Source: an uncultured Sutterella sp. (GTDB taxonomy: Bacteria > Pseudomonadota > Gammaproteobacteria > Burkholderiales > Burkholderiaceae_F). Taken from it: a DNA stretch of 64,000 nucleotides. Position 1 is the stretch's first letter, and every line of letters starts with the position of its first letter. The DNA is taken from contig CAAECY010000049.1 of the NCBI GenBank assembly GCA_900754475.1, positions 62,001 to 126,000 on the forward strand, given 5' to 3'. This document shows positions 8,756-17,229 of the stretch, one piece after another. The position numbers and the translations under genes are program-made. A model generated the notes under the pieces. The model was not told the DNA's origin, made no database searches, and saw only the letters and a program-made list of their open reading frames with translations.

Positions 8756-9640
8756 ATGCTGGTTTTTCAAAGCCACGGTTTGGATTATGCGTACGGTCGT
8801 TGGGGCGAGCCCGACGCGCCCGCCGTGCTCCTCATCCAGGGGTTGGGCATGCCGAAAGAAGCCTGGCCGCTGCCGCTTGTCGAAACGCTTGTGGCCCGCG
8901 GCTATCAGGTGATCGCGTCCGACAACCGGGATTCGGGCGCGTCGAGCCGCATGACGGATTGGCACGTCACGGGCGGAGACGTCGCCCGCGCGATCGGCCG
9001 CACGCTTTTGCGCCGTTCCGTCGTGGGCGAATACGCGCTCGAAGACATGGCGCTCGACGCGTTGCGGCTGCTCGACGAACTCGGCATTCGCCGCGCGCAC
9101 GTCGCCGGCGTGTCGATGGGCGGAATGATCGCGCAGACGCTCGCCGTGCAAAGTCCCAATCGCGTCGCAACGCTCACGTCGATTTCCTCCGCGAGCGGCA
9201 ACCCCCGAACCGGGCTCGGGAAGTTCGGAACCATCTGGTCGATTCTGAGACCCCGCGGGAAAACGCCCCGCGAGCAGATCCTCAAAACGCTTCGGGTGCT
9301 TTCGGGGCCCGCGTATCCGGTGACCGAGGACGAATTGAACCGTTACCTCAAACAGCTGCCGAATTTCGATCGGGATCTTCCCGCGGTTTTCCGTCAGGTG
9401 GTGGCGCTTCTCTCGAGCGGAGACCGCTCCGAACAACTCCGACGGGTCCGGGCCCCGACGCTCGTCGTTCACGGGACGGCCGATCCGCTCCTGCCGTTCT
9501 CGGCCGGACGCGAAACGGCCGAGCTCATTCCCGGCGCCGAACTCTGGGCGGTGGAGGGCATGGGGCATCAGCTCCCGTGGGCCTTCATGGAGACGCTCGG
9601 CACGCGCATGGCGGCCTTCATGAACCGGCACCCGGTGTAA
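8756..9640 (+). CDS. alpha/beta-fold hydrolase
   Basis: A 294-aa serine hydrolase of the alpha/beta-fold. The start at 8756 is chosen because a strong ribosome-binding site (AAAGGAGAAA) ends a few bases upstream. The oxyanion region is LLIQGLGMPKEAW. The nucleophile elbow is GVSMGGMIAQ (Gly-x-Ser-x-Gly). The acidic residue is in VVHGTADPLLP and the catalytic His in VEGMGHQLP near the C-terminus. There is no signal peptide. It resembles the broad family of esterases and epoxide-hydrolase-like enzymes (aclacinomycin methylesterase RdmC-like); the substrate cannot be told. It is a lone plus-strand gene inserted between def and fmt, convergent with def. Confidence 0.88.
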   Translation: MLVFQSHGLDYAYGRWGEPDAPAVLLIQGLGMPKEAWPLPLVETLVARGYQVIASDNRDSGASSRMTDWHVTGGDVARAIGRTLLRRSVVGEYALEDMALDALRLLDELGIRRAHVAGVSMGGMIAQTLAVQSPNRVATLTSISSASGNPRTGLGKFGTIWSILRPRGKTPREQILKTLRVLSGPAYPVTEDELNRYLKQLPNFDRDLPAVFRQVVALLSSGDRSEQLRRVRAPTLVVHGTADPLLPFSAGRETAELIPGAELWAVEGMGHQLPWAFMETLGTRMAAFMNRHPV

Positions 9641-9658
9641 GGGCGCCTTCGGGCGCTC
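9641..9658. terminator. UUCG-loop hairpin between hydrolase and def
   Basis: A 7-bp GC-rich stem closed by a TTCG tetraloop starts immediately after the hydrolase stop codon and runs into the def stop codon. There is no T-tract on either strand, so it is a weak or Rho-assisted terminator at best. It lies exactly between two convergent genes. Confidence 0.4.
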
Positions 9659-10193
9659 AGTGCTCTTCGGCCTCTTCCTGCGCCTTCTTCTTGTCGTTGA
9701 GACGAAGCTTGCGCAGCTTCTGGCAGGCGCGGTCCTTCTTGAGGCGGCTCAGGTGGTCGATGAAGACCACGCCGTCGAGGTGATCGATCTCGTGCTGAAC
9801 GCAAACGGCGAGAATGCCTTCGGCCTCGAATTCGACGGGGTTGCCGTCGAGATCCTGGGCGCGGACGCGGACGTGATCGGGGCGCTTGACGTGCTCGTAG
9901 AGCCCCTTGAGGGAGAGGCACCCTTCCTCGTAGTCCTGCAGCGTGTCGCTGTGCTCGACGACGCTCGGATTGACGAGGACCTTGAGGCCCGACTTGTCTT
10001 CCGACACGTCGATGACGACGATGCGCTTGAGCACGCCCACCTGATTGGCGGCGAGGCCGACGCCCGGAGCCGCGTACATGGTTTCCGTCATGTCGGCGGC
10101 GAGTTGCTTGAGCTCCTCGTTGAATTCCGTCACGGGTTCGGCGCGGCTCGAAAGAGCGACGTTCGGATACTGGACGATCGGCAAAACGGCCAT
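9657..10193 (-). CDS. def: peptide deformylase
   Basis: Removes the N-formyl group from nascent proteins and acts as the counterpart of Fmt. The 178-aa protein carries all three metal-dependent signatures in order: GVGLAANQVG, EGCLSLKG (metal-ligand Cys) and QHEIDHLDGV (two His ligands and catalytic Glu). The C-terminal tail is Lys/Glu rich. Its promoter lies in the ~180-bp divergent gap shared with the dprA-like gene. Confidence 0.97.
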   Translation of the reverse strand: MAVLPIVQYPNVALSSRAEPVTEFNEELKQLAADMTETMYAAPGVGLAANQVGVLKRIVVIDVSEDKSGLKVLVNPSVVEHSDTLQDYEEGCLSLKGLYEHVKRPDHVRVRAQDLDGNPVEFEAEGILAVCVQHEIDHLDGVVFIDHLSRLKKDRACQKLRKLRLNDKKKAQEEAEEH

Positions 10194-10372
10194 GAAAAGC
10201 CTCCAACACGGTTGCCTTCGCGGGGCGACTCGTGCTTAAGTGTGAGTGAACGAACAAAGTTGAGCGACGGCGCGTCGCGCCGAGCGGAACCGATGATTAT
10301 AGGGCGGAGCGCCGCAAGAAATTCTCCGACGGGCGGTTTTCGCGCGTGTCGCGGAAAAAGGTGAGGCAGGTG

Positions 10373-11254
10373 ATGGATACGAACGAAAAGCGGGCGTGGT
10401 TGCGTCTCGCGCGTGCGCGGCGATTGAGCGCCGCGGCGGCGGTGCGGCTTTTGCGGGATGCGGAACTCCCCGAAGCGGTTTTCGCGTCGGACTATGCGAC
10501 CGTGGCCAAGCGGGAGGGGGCCGAGGTTGCGGACGAAGTGCGCCGCCTCGGGCGGGGCGCCGAAGACGAGAGCGTCGATCGGGCGCTCGCGTGGCTTGCG
10601 CGGCACGAGGATGCGTTTCTCCTCCCCTTTACGAGTCCCCTCTACCCGCAGGCGCTTTTGCAAAGCGACCGTCCGCCGATCGTGCTTTTCGCGCGCGGCA
10701 ACGCGGGACTTCTCGGGCGCAGAACCGTGGCCGTGATCGGCTCGGAGCACGTCGACTCAGAAAGTATTGCCACGGGGGTCGAACTCGGAAAGGCGCTCGT
10801 CGCGCGCAAGGTCGCTCTGATCGAACGCACCGCGACGCCCCTCGAATTGAGCGTCGCACGTGCGGCGCCTTCGGGTACGATACTTGTTCTTGCCACCGGA
10901 CCCGATCGGGTGTACCCGGCGACGGCCCTCGAGGAGCAGCGCGCGGTGCTCGCTTCGGGAGGGCTGCTTCTGGCCGAAGCGTTTCCCGAGGAGGGTGTAA
11001 CGCCCGAGCGGATCGAGCGCCGAGACGCGGTTTACACAGCGGCAGCCGATGCGGTGCTGCTGGTTGCCGCGGAGACGAGCTCGCCCGAAATGCGCCTCGC
11101 GCGCACGGCGGGCGAGATGGGTCGGAGTGTTTTTGCCGTCCCCGGGAGCATTCATTCGCCCTACTCGAAGGGGCCCCATCGGTTGATTCGCAACGGCGCT
11201 ACGCTTGCGGAATCTGCCGAAGATGTACTCGGCGACCTCAAAAATCTTGCATAA
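10373..11254 (+). CDS. DprA-like protein with eroded Rossmann core
   Basis: Resembles DprA/Smf, the RecA loader for incoming single-stranded DNA in transformation. The def-dprA-topB context and the colinear pattern support this: GSEHVDSESIATGVELGKAL, TGPDRVYP, LLLAEAFPEEGVTP, SVFAVPGSIHSPYSKGPHRLI and NGATLAESAEDVL. Several family signatures are missing. GSR has become GSE, the SGLAxGID motif is replaced by LIERTATPLELSVA, the FPxRNR segment is ERIERRDAV, and the SGSL motif is absent. A short N-terminal helical domain is present. The ATG at 10373 is preferred over an upstream GTG because it has a GAGG-like site at good spacing. Length is 293 aa against the usual 360-390. It may be non-functional or retooled. 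Confidence 0.8.
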   Translation: MDTNEKRAWLRLARARRLSAAAAVRLLRDAELPEAVFASDYATVAKREGAEVADEVRRLGRGAEDESVDRALAWLARHEDAFLLPFTSPLYPQALLQSDRPPIVLFARGNAGLLGRRTVAVIGSEHVDSESIATGVELGKALVARKVALIERTATPLELSVARAAPSGTILVLATGPDRVYPATALEEQRAVLASGGLLLAEAFPEEGVTPERIERRDAVYTAAADAVLLVAAETSSPEMRLARTAGEMGRSVFAVPGSIHSPYSKGPHRLIRNGATLAESAEDVLGDLKNLA

Positions 11255-11333
11255 TGCGGCCTTCGCCGATCTTGGCTCCCGTCTACGCTGGTGTACAGGG
11301 CGACGAACACTTCCTTATTCGCGCGGAAATATC

Positions 11334-14000
11334 ATGGGCCAAACACTGGTTATTGCCGAAAAACCCTCGGTTGCGAGCGACATCGCCAAAGCGCTCGGCG
11401 GATTTAAAAAAGACGGCGACTTCTGGGTGAGCGACACCATGCTCATCGGGTCGGCCGTCGGTCATCTTCTGGAGCTCGCCGCTCCCGAAGAGTACGACGT
11501 CAAGCGCGGCCGCTGGTCGTTTGACAATCTGCCGGTCATTCCACCGCACTTCGATCTGCGACCGATCAAGAAATCGGTGACGAAATTCGAGACGCTGGCG
11601 CGCAAGATGCGCAGCCGCACCGTCACCGACATCATCAACGCATGCGACGCGGGGCGTGAAGGCGAACTGATCTTCCGCTACATCATGCAGGCCGCGCGCT
11701 GCAAGAAGCCCGTGCGTCGTCTGTGGCTGCAGTCGATGACGGCCGCGGCGATTCGCAAGGCGTTCGAAAACCTTCGTACCGACGAAGAGATGAAGCCCCT
11801 CGAAGCGGCCGCCCGCAGCCGTTCGGAGGCCGACTGGCTGGCCGGCATCAACGGCACGCGCGCCCTCACCGCGTTCAATTCGAAGGACGGGGGCTTTTTC
11901 CTCACGACGGTCGGGCGCGTGCAGACGCCGACGCTCGCCATCGTCGTCGCGCGCGAAGAGGAAATCCACCACTTCGTCTCGAAGCCCTACTGGACCGTCA
12001 AGGCGGTCTTCGGTGCCGCGGCGGGCGAGTACGAAAGCCTCTGGCAGGACGCCAAGTTCGTCAAAACGAAGGGTCAGGCGCCGGAACTCAAGGCCGAACG
12101 CCTCTGGAGCGAAGAAGAAGCGCTTCGCATCGTCGAACGCTGCCGCGGGCAGTCGGGGGTCGTGACGGAAACGAAGAAGCGTTCGACCTCGATGTCGCCC
12201 GCGCTCTTCGATCTCACGAGCCTGCAGCGCGAAGCGAACAGCAGTTTCGGCTTCCCCGCCCGCATGACGCTCGCGATCGCACAGCGCCTCTACGAACGCC
12301 ACAAGGTGCTCACCTATCCGCGTACGGACGCCCGCGCGCTGCCCGAAGACTACATCCCGACCGTGTACGAGACGCTCGAGCACCTCGGGCACCTCGGCGA
12401 CTACGCGAAGTTTGCGGGCACGATCGTGAAGAATCGCTGGGTGAAGCAGGACAAGCGCGTCTTCGACAACACGAAGATCAGCGACCACTTCGCCATCATT
12501 CCCACCGGCGAGCTTCCGAAGGAGCTCGACGAAACCGAACAGAAGATCTACGACCTCGTCGTTCGTCGCTTCATGTCGGTCTTTTATCCCGCGGCGGAAT
12601 TCGACGTGACGACGCGCACGACGACGGTCGGCGAAGACCGCTTCGTGACCGAAGGGAAGGTGCTCGTGATGCCGGGTTGGATGGAAGTCGCGGGCCGCGG
12701 CGGAAAGACGCAGAGCGACCTCTGTCCGGTGACGGAGGGCGAAACCGTGCGCACGAACGACATCAACGCCAAGCAGGACGCGACCCGTCCGCCCGCCCGT
12801 TACAACGACGCGACGCTCCTTTCCGCGATGGAATCCGCGGGGAAGAAGCTGGAGACGGGCGAACTGCGCGATGCGATGGCCGAAAAGGGTCTCGGCACGC
12901 CGGCAACGCGCGCTCAGACGATCGAAGGCCTGATCGAGCAGAAGTATCTGCGCCGCGACGGGCGCGATCTCATTCCCAACGCGAAGGCCTTCCAGCTGAT
13001 GCAGCTCGTGCGCGGGCTCCACATCGACGAACTCACGCAGCCCAAGCTCACGGCCGAGTGGGAGCAGAAGCTCGCTCAGATCGAAAGCGGCGCCGTGTCG
13101 CGCGACGTTTTCATGGATGAAATCCGTCGCATGACGGAAACGATCGTTTCCGCGGCCAAGCAGTACGAAGGCGACAGCGTTCCGATCGTCAACCCGATTC
13201 ACTTCCGCAACCGTTGCCCGGCCTGCGGCGGCGAGATCGTCGAAAACTACAAGCGCTTCGCGTGTACGGGCGAAGGGTGCGGTTTTTCGCTCCCCAAGCA
13301 CCCGTCGGGCCGCGCGTTCGAGCCCGAAGAGGTCGAGGAGCTCCTCGCCACGCACCACGTCGGTCCGCTTTCGGGCTTCATCAGCAAGCGCGGCTTCCCC
13401 TTCGAGGGCGAGGTGATTTTGGCCAAGGATAAGGAAACCGGCGAATGGGGCATGCGCTTCGACTTCGAAGAGCGCCCCGAGGTGACCGAAGAAGAAATCG
13501 CCGCCTCGACGCAGATCGCCACCTGTCCGCTCTGCCACGGGCGCGTCATCGAACACGGCGACTATTACGTGTGCGAACACGCGCTCGGCAGCGATAAAAA
13601 GCGCTGCCCGATGCGCACCGGCAAGGTCATTCTGCAGCGTCCGATTTCGTGCGCCGAAGTCGTCGCGCTCTGCGAAAACAAGCGTACGCCGCTCCTCGAA
13701 GGGTTCGTGTCGAAGCGTACCAACCGTCCCTTCAACGCGTATCTCGTCCTCGACAAGACGAAGGGCGTGACGTTCGAATTCGAAAAGCGCGAAAAGACGT
13801 CGAAGGCCGCCAAGAGCGCCGAGAGCGCCGAGAGCGTCGAGAGCGAAGCGGCGCCGGAAAAGGAGGCCTCGGAAGAAGCCCCCAAGACGGCGACGAAGCG
13901 CACCAAGGCCGCGAGTACGACGAAAACCGCGGCGAAAAAGGCCGCGACGCGTACCCGCAAGACGACCGCGAAGAAGGCAGCCGAACCGACCGAAGCGTAA
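11334..14000 (+). CDS. topB: DNA topoisomerase III
   Basis: Type IA topoisomerase of 888 aa that passes single strands and decatenates DNA. The Toprim domain opens at MGQTLVIAEKPSVASDIAKA and includes NACDAGREGELIF, with the acidic Mg2+ ligands. The active-site tyrosine is Tyr328 in LTYPRTDARALP. The C-terminal region has two zinc-finger-like modules, CPACGGEIVENY with a later CTGEGC, and CPLCHGRVI with a later Cys pair. A low-complexity tail of about 70 residues rich in Lys, Ala, Thr and Glu follows and probably binds nucleic acid. The ATG at 11334 gives the standard N-terminus. A strong terminator follows 19 bp after the stop. Confidence 0.95.
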   Translation: MGQTLVIAEKPSVASDIAKALGGFKKDGDFWVSDTMLIGSAVGHLLELAAPEEYDVKRGRWSFDNLPVIPPHFDLRPIKKSVTKFETLARKMRSRTVTDIINACDAGREGELIFRYIMQAARCKKPVRRLWLQSMTAAAIRKAFENLRTDEEMKPLEAAARSRSEADWLAGINGTRALTAFNSKDGGFFLTTVGRVQTPTLAIVVAREEEIHHFVSKPYWTVKAVFGAAAGEYESLWQDAKFVKTKGQAPELKAERLWSEEEALRIVERCRGQSGVVTETKKRSTSMSPALFDLTSLQREANSSFGFPARMTLAIAQRLYERHKVLTYPRTDARALPEDYIPTVYETLEHLGHLGDYAKFAGTIVKNRWVKQDKRVFDNTKISDHFAIIPTGELPKELDETEQKIYDLVVRRFMSVFYPAAEFDVTTRTTTVGEDRFVTEGKVLVMPGWMEVAGRGGKTQSDLCPVTEGETVRTNDINAKQDATRPPARYNDATLLSAMESAGKKLETGELRDAMAEKGLGTPATRAQTIEGLIEQKYLRRDGRDLIPNAKAFQLMQLVRGLHIDELTQPKLTAEWEQKLAQIESGAVSRDVFMDEIRRMTETIVSAAKQYEGDSVPIVNPIHFRNRCPACGGEIVENYKRFACTGEGCGFSLPKHPSGRAFEPEEVEELLATHHVGPLSGFISKRGFPFEGEVILAKDKETGEWGMRFDFEERPEVTEEEIAASTQIATCPLCHGRVIEHGDYYVCEHALGSDKKRCPMRTGKVILQRPISCAEVVALCENKRTPLLEGFVSKRTNRPFNAYLVLDKTKGVTFEFEKREKTSKAAKSAESAESVESEAAPEKEASEEAPKTATKRTKAASTTKTAAKKAATRTRKTTAKKAAEPTEA

Positions 14001-14018
14001 AGGAAGGCCGCTTCGCAT

Positions 14019-14050
14019 GAAAAACCCCGGAGCGAAACACTCCGGGGTTT
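14019..14050 (+). repeat. direct repeat, left flank of element copy A
   Basis: A 32-bp block containing the topB terminator hairpin. It recurs at 14420-14451 with a single internal mismatch. The two copies enclose about 370 bp that include the 133-bp repeat element, so copy A lies between duplicated flanks. Confidence 0.75.
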
Positions 14051-14053
14051 TTT
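14020..14053 (+). terminator. intrinsic terminator of topB
   Basis: Stem AACCCCGGAG / CTCCGGGGTT around a short loop, with a run of T on the plus strand and a run of A before it, so it can work in both directions. It is nearly identical to a second hairpin at 14421. Confidence 0.85.
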
Positions 14054-14283
14054 CCTGACTTTGACAGCTGCATCCGGGATTGCTCGAAAGCGACTGCGAC
14101 GCGGCGGCAAGAGCCATCTCAAGCCGAAGGAAGGCGACTTGGGAGCCAGCCCGGACACCGAACGCATCGAAGTCGCTGCCGGAGGCGCGCCCGTGCTTTC
14201 ACCGGACGGCGAGAAGTTCCATACGAAATCCAACACCGCGGGCGATTTCGAGACCATGGCAAGAGGGGTCGGACTGAACCCGT

Positions 14284-14416
14284 TGCCGGGTCTTGCGCGC
14301 GAGGCGGACGCAAAGCGCGCACCAAGAGTGAAGGCTTTATAACAGCTTGCGAACGGTGGAAAAACAGGCGAGAGCCCTTGCCAGGCAAGGGATCTCGCCA
14401 TTTTCAACTGTCAAAC
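14284..14416 (+). repeat. 133-bp dispersed repeat, copy A, with terminator-like hairpin
   Basis: Identical in length to positions 40395-40527 and about 92% identical (10 substitutions, no gaps). Read on the plus strand it contains a GCGCGC...GCGCGC pairing near its start and, at 14367-14399, a 33-nt hairpin with 15 of 16 pairs followed by ATTTTC. The wider interval also has short inverted ends, TTTGACAG near 14059 and CTGTCAAA ending at 14415. The copy lies downstream of a plus-strand gene, as copy B does. On the opposite strand it could encode a short peptide beginning MARSLAWQGLSPV, similar in both copies, but no ribosome-binding site supports translation. Confidence 0.85.
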
Positions 14417-14419
14417 TCA

Positions 14420-14451
14420 GAAAAACCCCGGAGCGAAACACTCAGGGGTTT
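14420..14451 (+). repeat. direct repeat, right flank of element copy A
   Basis: Second copy of the 32-bp terminator block at 14019-14050. One substitution in the right arm slightly weakens the stem and the T-tract is shorter (TTTT). It may still help stop transcription arriving from corC on the minus strand. Confidence 0.75.
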
Positions 14452-14501
14452 TGGCGGGAAGCGCTCGGCGCGCTCGGGGGAGCGCGCCCTCGAACATTGC
14501 G

Positions 14502-15827
14502 TCAGGGCGTCTGTTCCGAGGCCTCGGGCGCGGGCGCTTTGCCCTTCGTACGGGTGACGAGCACCTGGTCGATCTTGTTGTTGTCGACGTCGAGCACTTC
14601 GAACGTGTACTCGCCGCACACCACCTTGTCGGTGCGCTTCGGAATCTTGCGCAGCATGTACATCATGAAGCCCGCCACCGTTTCGTAGGCGGAGTCTTCG
14701 GGCAGCTCGTCGATGCCGAGCGCGTGTTCGATGTCGTCGACGGGCGTGGCGCCGTCGACGAGCCACGTGTCGTCGTCGCGCTGAATGATCTGCAGCTCGT
14801 CGGTCGTCGTCACCAGGTCGCCCATGACGGTCGACATGACGTCGTTGATCGTGATGATGCCGACGACGAGCGCGTACTCGTTGAGAATGACGGCAAAGTC
14901 GGCGTGCGTGCGCTGGAAGACGTCGAGCACTTCGGAGAGCGTGAGCGAGTCCGGAATGAACTGGCAGGGCTGAACGAGGCCGCCCTCCTGGAAGCAGATC
15001 GGCTTTTCGTCGAGCACGAGTCGCAGGAGGTGCTTCGAGTCGACGAAGCCGACGACGTGGTCGAGATCCTTGTCGCAGACGAGGAAGCGGTTGTAGGGAA
15101 CGGTCGCGATTTTGGCGCGGATGCTCGCTTCGGTTTCGTCCGTCGTGAAGTAGACGATGTTTTCGCGCGGCGTCATGGCCGAGGGAACGAGACGGCTTTC
15201 AAGCTCGAAGACGTTCTGAATGACGGCTTCTTCCTGCGGGGCGATGACGCCCGCCGCGGCGCCCGCACCGACGCTCGCGAGAATGTCTTCGGACGTGATC
15301 GTTTCCTGACGCTTCGTGGGCAGGCCGAGCGAGCGGATGCAGGCGTCGGAGAGCCGTTCGAGCACGAAGACGATCGGGCGCAGCACCTTGATGACGATCC
15401 GCATGGGACGCACGACGCGCATGGCGACCACTTCGGGGCGCGCGATGGCGAGGCGCTTGGGCAGGAGGTCCGCAAAGATGACGAAGAGGGTCGTGGCGAG
15501 GAGGAAAGAGAGCACGAACCCCACGTGAGGCAGGTTCACGGCCGGAATGATCGGCTCGAGACACCACATGAAGAAGGGGGAAAACGCGGCGTCCCCCACG
15601 ATACCGCCCAAGAGGGCGATGGCGTTCACCATGACCTGAAGGGCCGAGAAGAATTGTCCGGGGTGCTCCTGAAGTTCGAGCACCAGATCCGCGCGTCGGT
15701 CGCCGTCCTCGGAGAGCGCTTGGAGCCGGGTCTTGGTGGCCGCGGCGAGCGAGATTTCCGCCGCCGAAAAGAAGGCACTGAGGATGACCAGGCAGAAAAG
15801 CGCCATGACCTGAGGGTAGGAGGACAT
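14502..15827 (-). CDS. CNNM/CorC (HlyC-type) family transporter
   Basis: A 441-aa integral membrane protein of the CNNM/CorC family (often annotated hemolysin-related), now regarded mainly as divalent-cation (Mg2+) transporters. The N-terminal DUF21 domain has about four hydrophobic segments (first MALFCLVILSAFFSAAEISL, typical FFSxxE motif). A CBS-pair domain follows around residues 215-340 (VPSAMTPRENIVYF, then VGIITINDVM). The C-terminal CorC_HlyC domain covers about residues 355-430 (WLVDGATPVDDIEHALG). It is a single-gene unit, convergent with topB across the repeat region. Confidence 0.92.
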   Translation of the reverse strand: MSSYPQVMALFCLVILSAFFSAAEISLAAATKTRLQALSEDGDRRADLVLELQEHPGQFFSALQVMVNAIALLGGIVGDAAFSPFFMWCLEPIIPAVNLPHVGFVLSFLLATTLFVIFADLLPKRLAIARPEVVAMRVVRPMRIVIKVLRPIVFVLERLSDACIRSLGLPTKRQETITSEDILASVGAGAAAGVIAPQEEAVIQNVFELESRLVPSAMTPRENIVYFTTDETEASIRAKIATVPYNRFLVCDKDLDHVVGFVDSKHLLRLVLDEKPICFQEGGLVQPCQFIPDSLTLSEVLDVFQRTHADFAVILNEYALVVGIITINDVMSTVMGDLVTTTDELQIIQRDDDTWLVDGATPVDDIEHALGIDELPEDSAYETVAGFMMYMLRKIPKRTDKVVCGEYTFEVLDVDNNKIDQVLVTRTKGKAPAPEASEQTP

Positions 15828-16117
15828 AAAACGACCGTCTTTTTGTTATGAAGCCGTCAGTTTATCATAGGGCGCGCTAACATGTTGTTTTATGGGGCGT
15901 TTTTGGATTTTCGGCGATCGTTCCGGGGCGCAAAACGTAACATTTTGTCCGGCGGCGGGCGCCCGAAAAGCGGTAAGACGGGCCGTCGGGTTACACTCGT
16001 AGAACTCCGTCGTTCGCTTGCCGGATGCGGGGTGCGCGTTCCCCGGATGCTCGGAAATCAGCCGGAGGATGCGGCAGAACACTCTCAGGCCAACCCAAAA
16101 GAAACAAAGGACACACA

Positions 16118-17137
16118 ATGAACGCGAAGATCACCGCCCTGGTTGCGGCTGCCGTATCCACCCTTGCCGCTCCCGCTTTCGCCGGCTCCACGCTTGACGC
16201 GATCAAGGCCCGCGGCCATCTGCTTTGCGGCGTCAACACGGCGGCTCCGGGCTTCTCGAGCGCCGACAGCCAGGGCAACTGGAAGGGCCTCGACGTGAAC
16301 ATCTGCCGCGCGGTTGCCGCCGCCGTTCTGGGCGACGCGAACAAGGTGAAGTACATTCCGCTCAGCTCGCCGCAGCGCTTCACGGCGCTCCAGTCGGGCG
16401 AAATCGACATGCTCGCGCGCAACACGACCTGGAACATGACGCGCGATGCGAGCCAGGGGTCCGTGTTCGTCGCCGTTTCCTACTACGACGGCCAGGGCTT
16501 CATGGTCCCGAAGGAATTGAACATCAAGGACGCGAAGGAACTCGACGGCGCCACGATCTGCGTGCAGTCGGGCACCTCGTCCGAAAAGACGCTCTCGGAC
16601 TACTTCAACTCCCACAAGATGAGCTACAAGACGGTCGTTTTCGATACGACCGAAGCCACGCAGAGCGCGTTCCTCTCGGGCCGTTGCGACGTCTATACGA
16701 CGGACATGTCCGACCTCGCCGGCATCCGTACGGTCGCTCAGGATCCCTCGAAGTATGAAATCCTCCCGACCATGATCAGCAAGGAACCCCTCGGTCCGGC
16801 GGTTCGTCGCGGCGACGACGAATTCTTCCAGATCGTGCGCTGGTCCTTCGCCGCGTTCCTCGGCGCCGAAGAACTCGGCGTGACGAAGGCCAACGTCGAC
16901 GAACTGCGCAAGAGCTCCTCGAACCCCGACGTGCAGCGTCTGCTCGGCACGGGCGAAGACATGGGCCGCATGCTCGGTCTCGACAAGGACTGGTCGTACC
17001 GCATCGTCAAGCAGGTCGGCAACTACGGCGAATCCTGGAACGAATTTTTCGGTCCGAAGTCGGCCCTCAATCTGCCGCGCGGTCTCAACAAGCTCTGGAC
17101 GGAAGGCGGCCTGATGTACGCCATGCCGATCCGCTGA
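16118..17137 (+). CDS. polar amino-acid ABC transporter, periplasmic binding protein
   Basis: Solute-binding protein of 339 aa from family 3 (AapJ/BztA-like general L-amino-acid systems). It has a clear signal peptide (MNAKITALVAAAVSTLAAPAFA) and a mature start at GSTLDAIKARG. Family features include GVNTAAPGFSS, DVNICRAVAAAV, ARNTTWNMTRD and the Cys pair (CVQSG with GRCDVY). The C-terminus GLNKLWTEGGLMYAMPIR is typical of AapJ. It is the first gene of an operon with two permeases. A strong hairpin follows the stop codon, as often found after a highly expressed binding protein. The ligand is probably glutamate/glutamine/aspartate-like, inferred from family only. Confidence 0.92.
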   Translation: MNAKITALVAAAVSTLAAPAFAGSTLDAIKARGHLLCGVNTAAPGFSSADSQGNWKGLDVNICRAVAAAVLGDANKVKYIPLSSPQRFTALQSGEIDMLARNTTWNMTRDASQGSVFVAVSYYDGQGFMVPKELNIKDAKELDGATICVQSGTSSEKTLSDYFNSHKMSYKTVVFDTTEATQSAFLSGRCDVYTTDMSDLAGIRTVAQDPSKYEILPTMISKEPLGPAVRRGDDEFFQIVRWSFAAFLGAEELGVTKANVDELRKSSSNPDVQRLLGTGEDMGRMLGLDKDWSYRIVKQVGNYGESWNEFFGPKSALNLPRGLNKLWTEGGLMYAMPIR

Positions 17138-17175
17138 GCGTGACGGACTGCTGCTGACTCGACTTCTTTGTCCGA

Positions 17176-17212
17176 GAGGCCCCAAGGCGACAGGCCGTGG
17201 GGCCTCTTCCTC
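17176..17212 (+). terminator. hairpin between binding-protein gene and permease genes
   Basis: Perfect 9-bp stem GAGGCCCCA / TGGGGCCTC with a 13-nt loop, followed by TTCCTCGTTT. It probably acts as a partial terminator or 3' stabilising hairpin, so the binding protein is made in excess over the membrane subunits. Confidence 0.65.
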
Positions 17213-17229
17213 GTTTCTGAAAAACAATC

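Noticed and set aside
14059..14342. Short open frames on both strands of repeat copy A, including a peptide starting MARSLAWQG that is similar in copy B.
   Set aside because: No ribosome-binding site, composition like random GC-rich translation, and substitutions preserve RNA pairing rather than codons.
16040..16117. ACTCTCAGGCCAA before the amino-acid binding protein resembles the 3' half of a glycine riboswitch.
   Set aside because: The partner GGAGAG strand and the CCGAAGG-type core are missing upstream, so no aptamer can be drawn.
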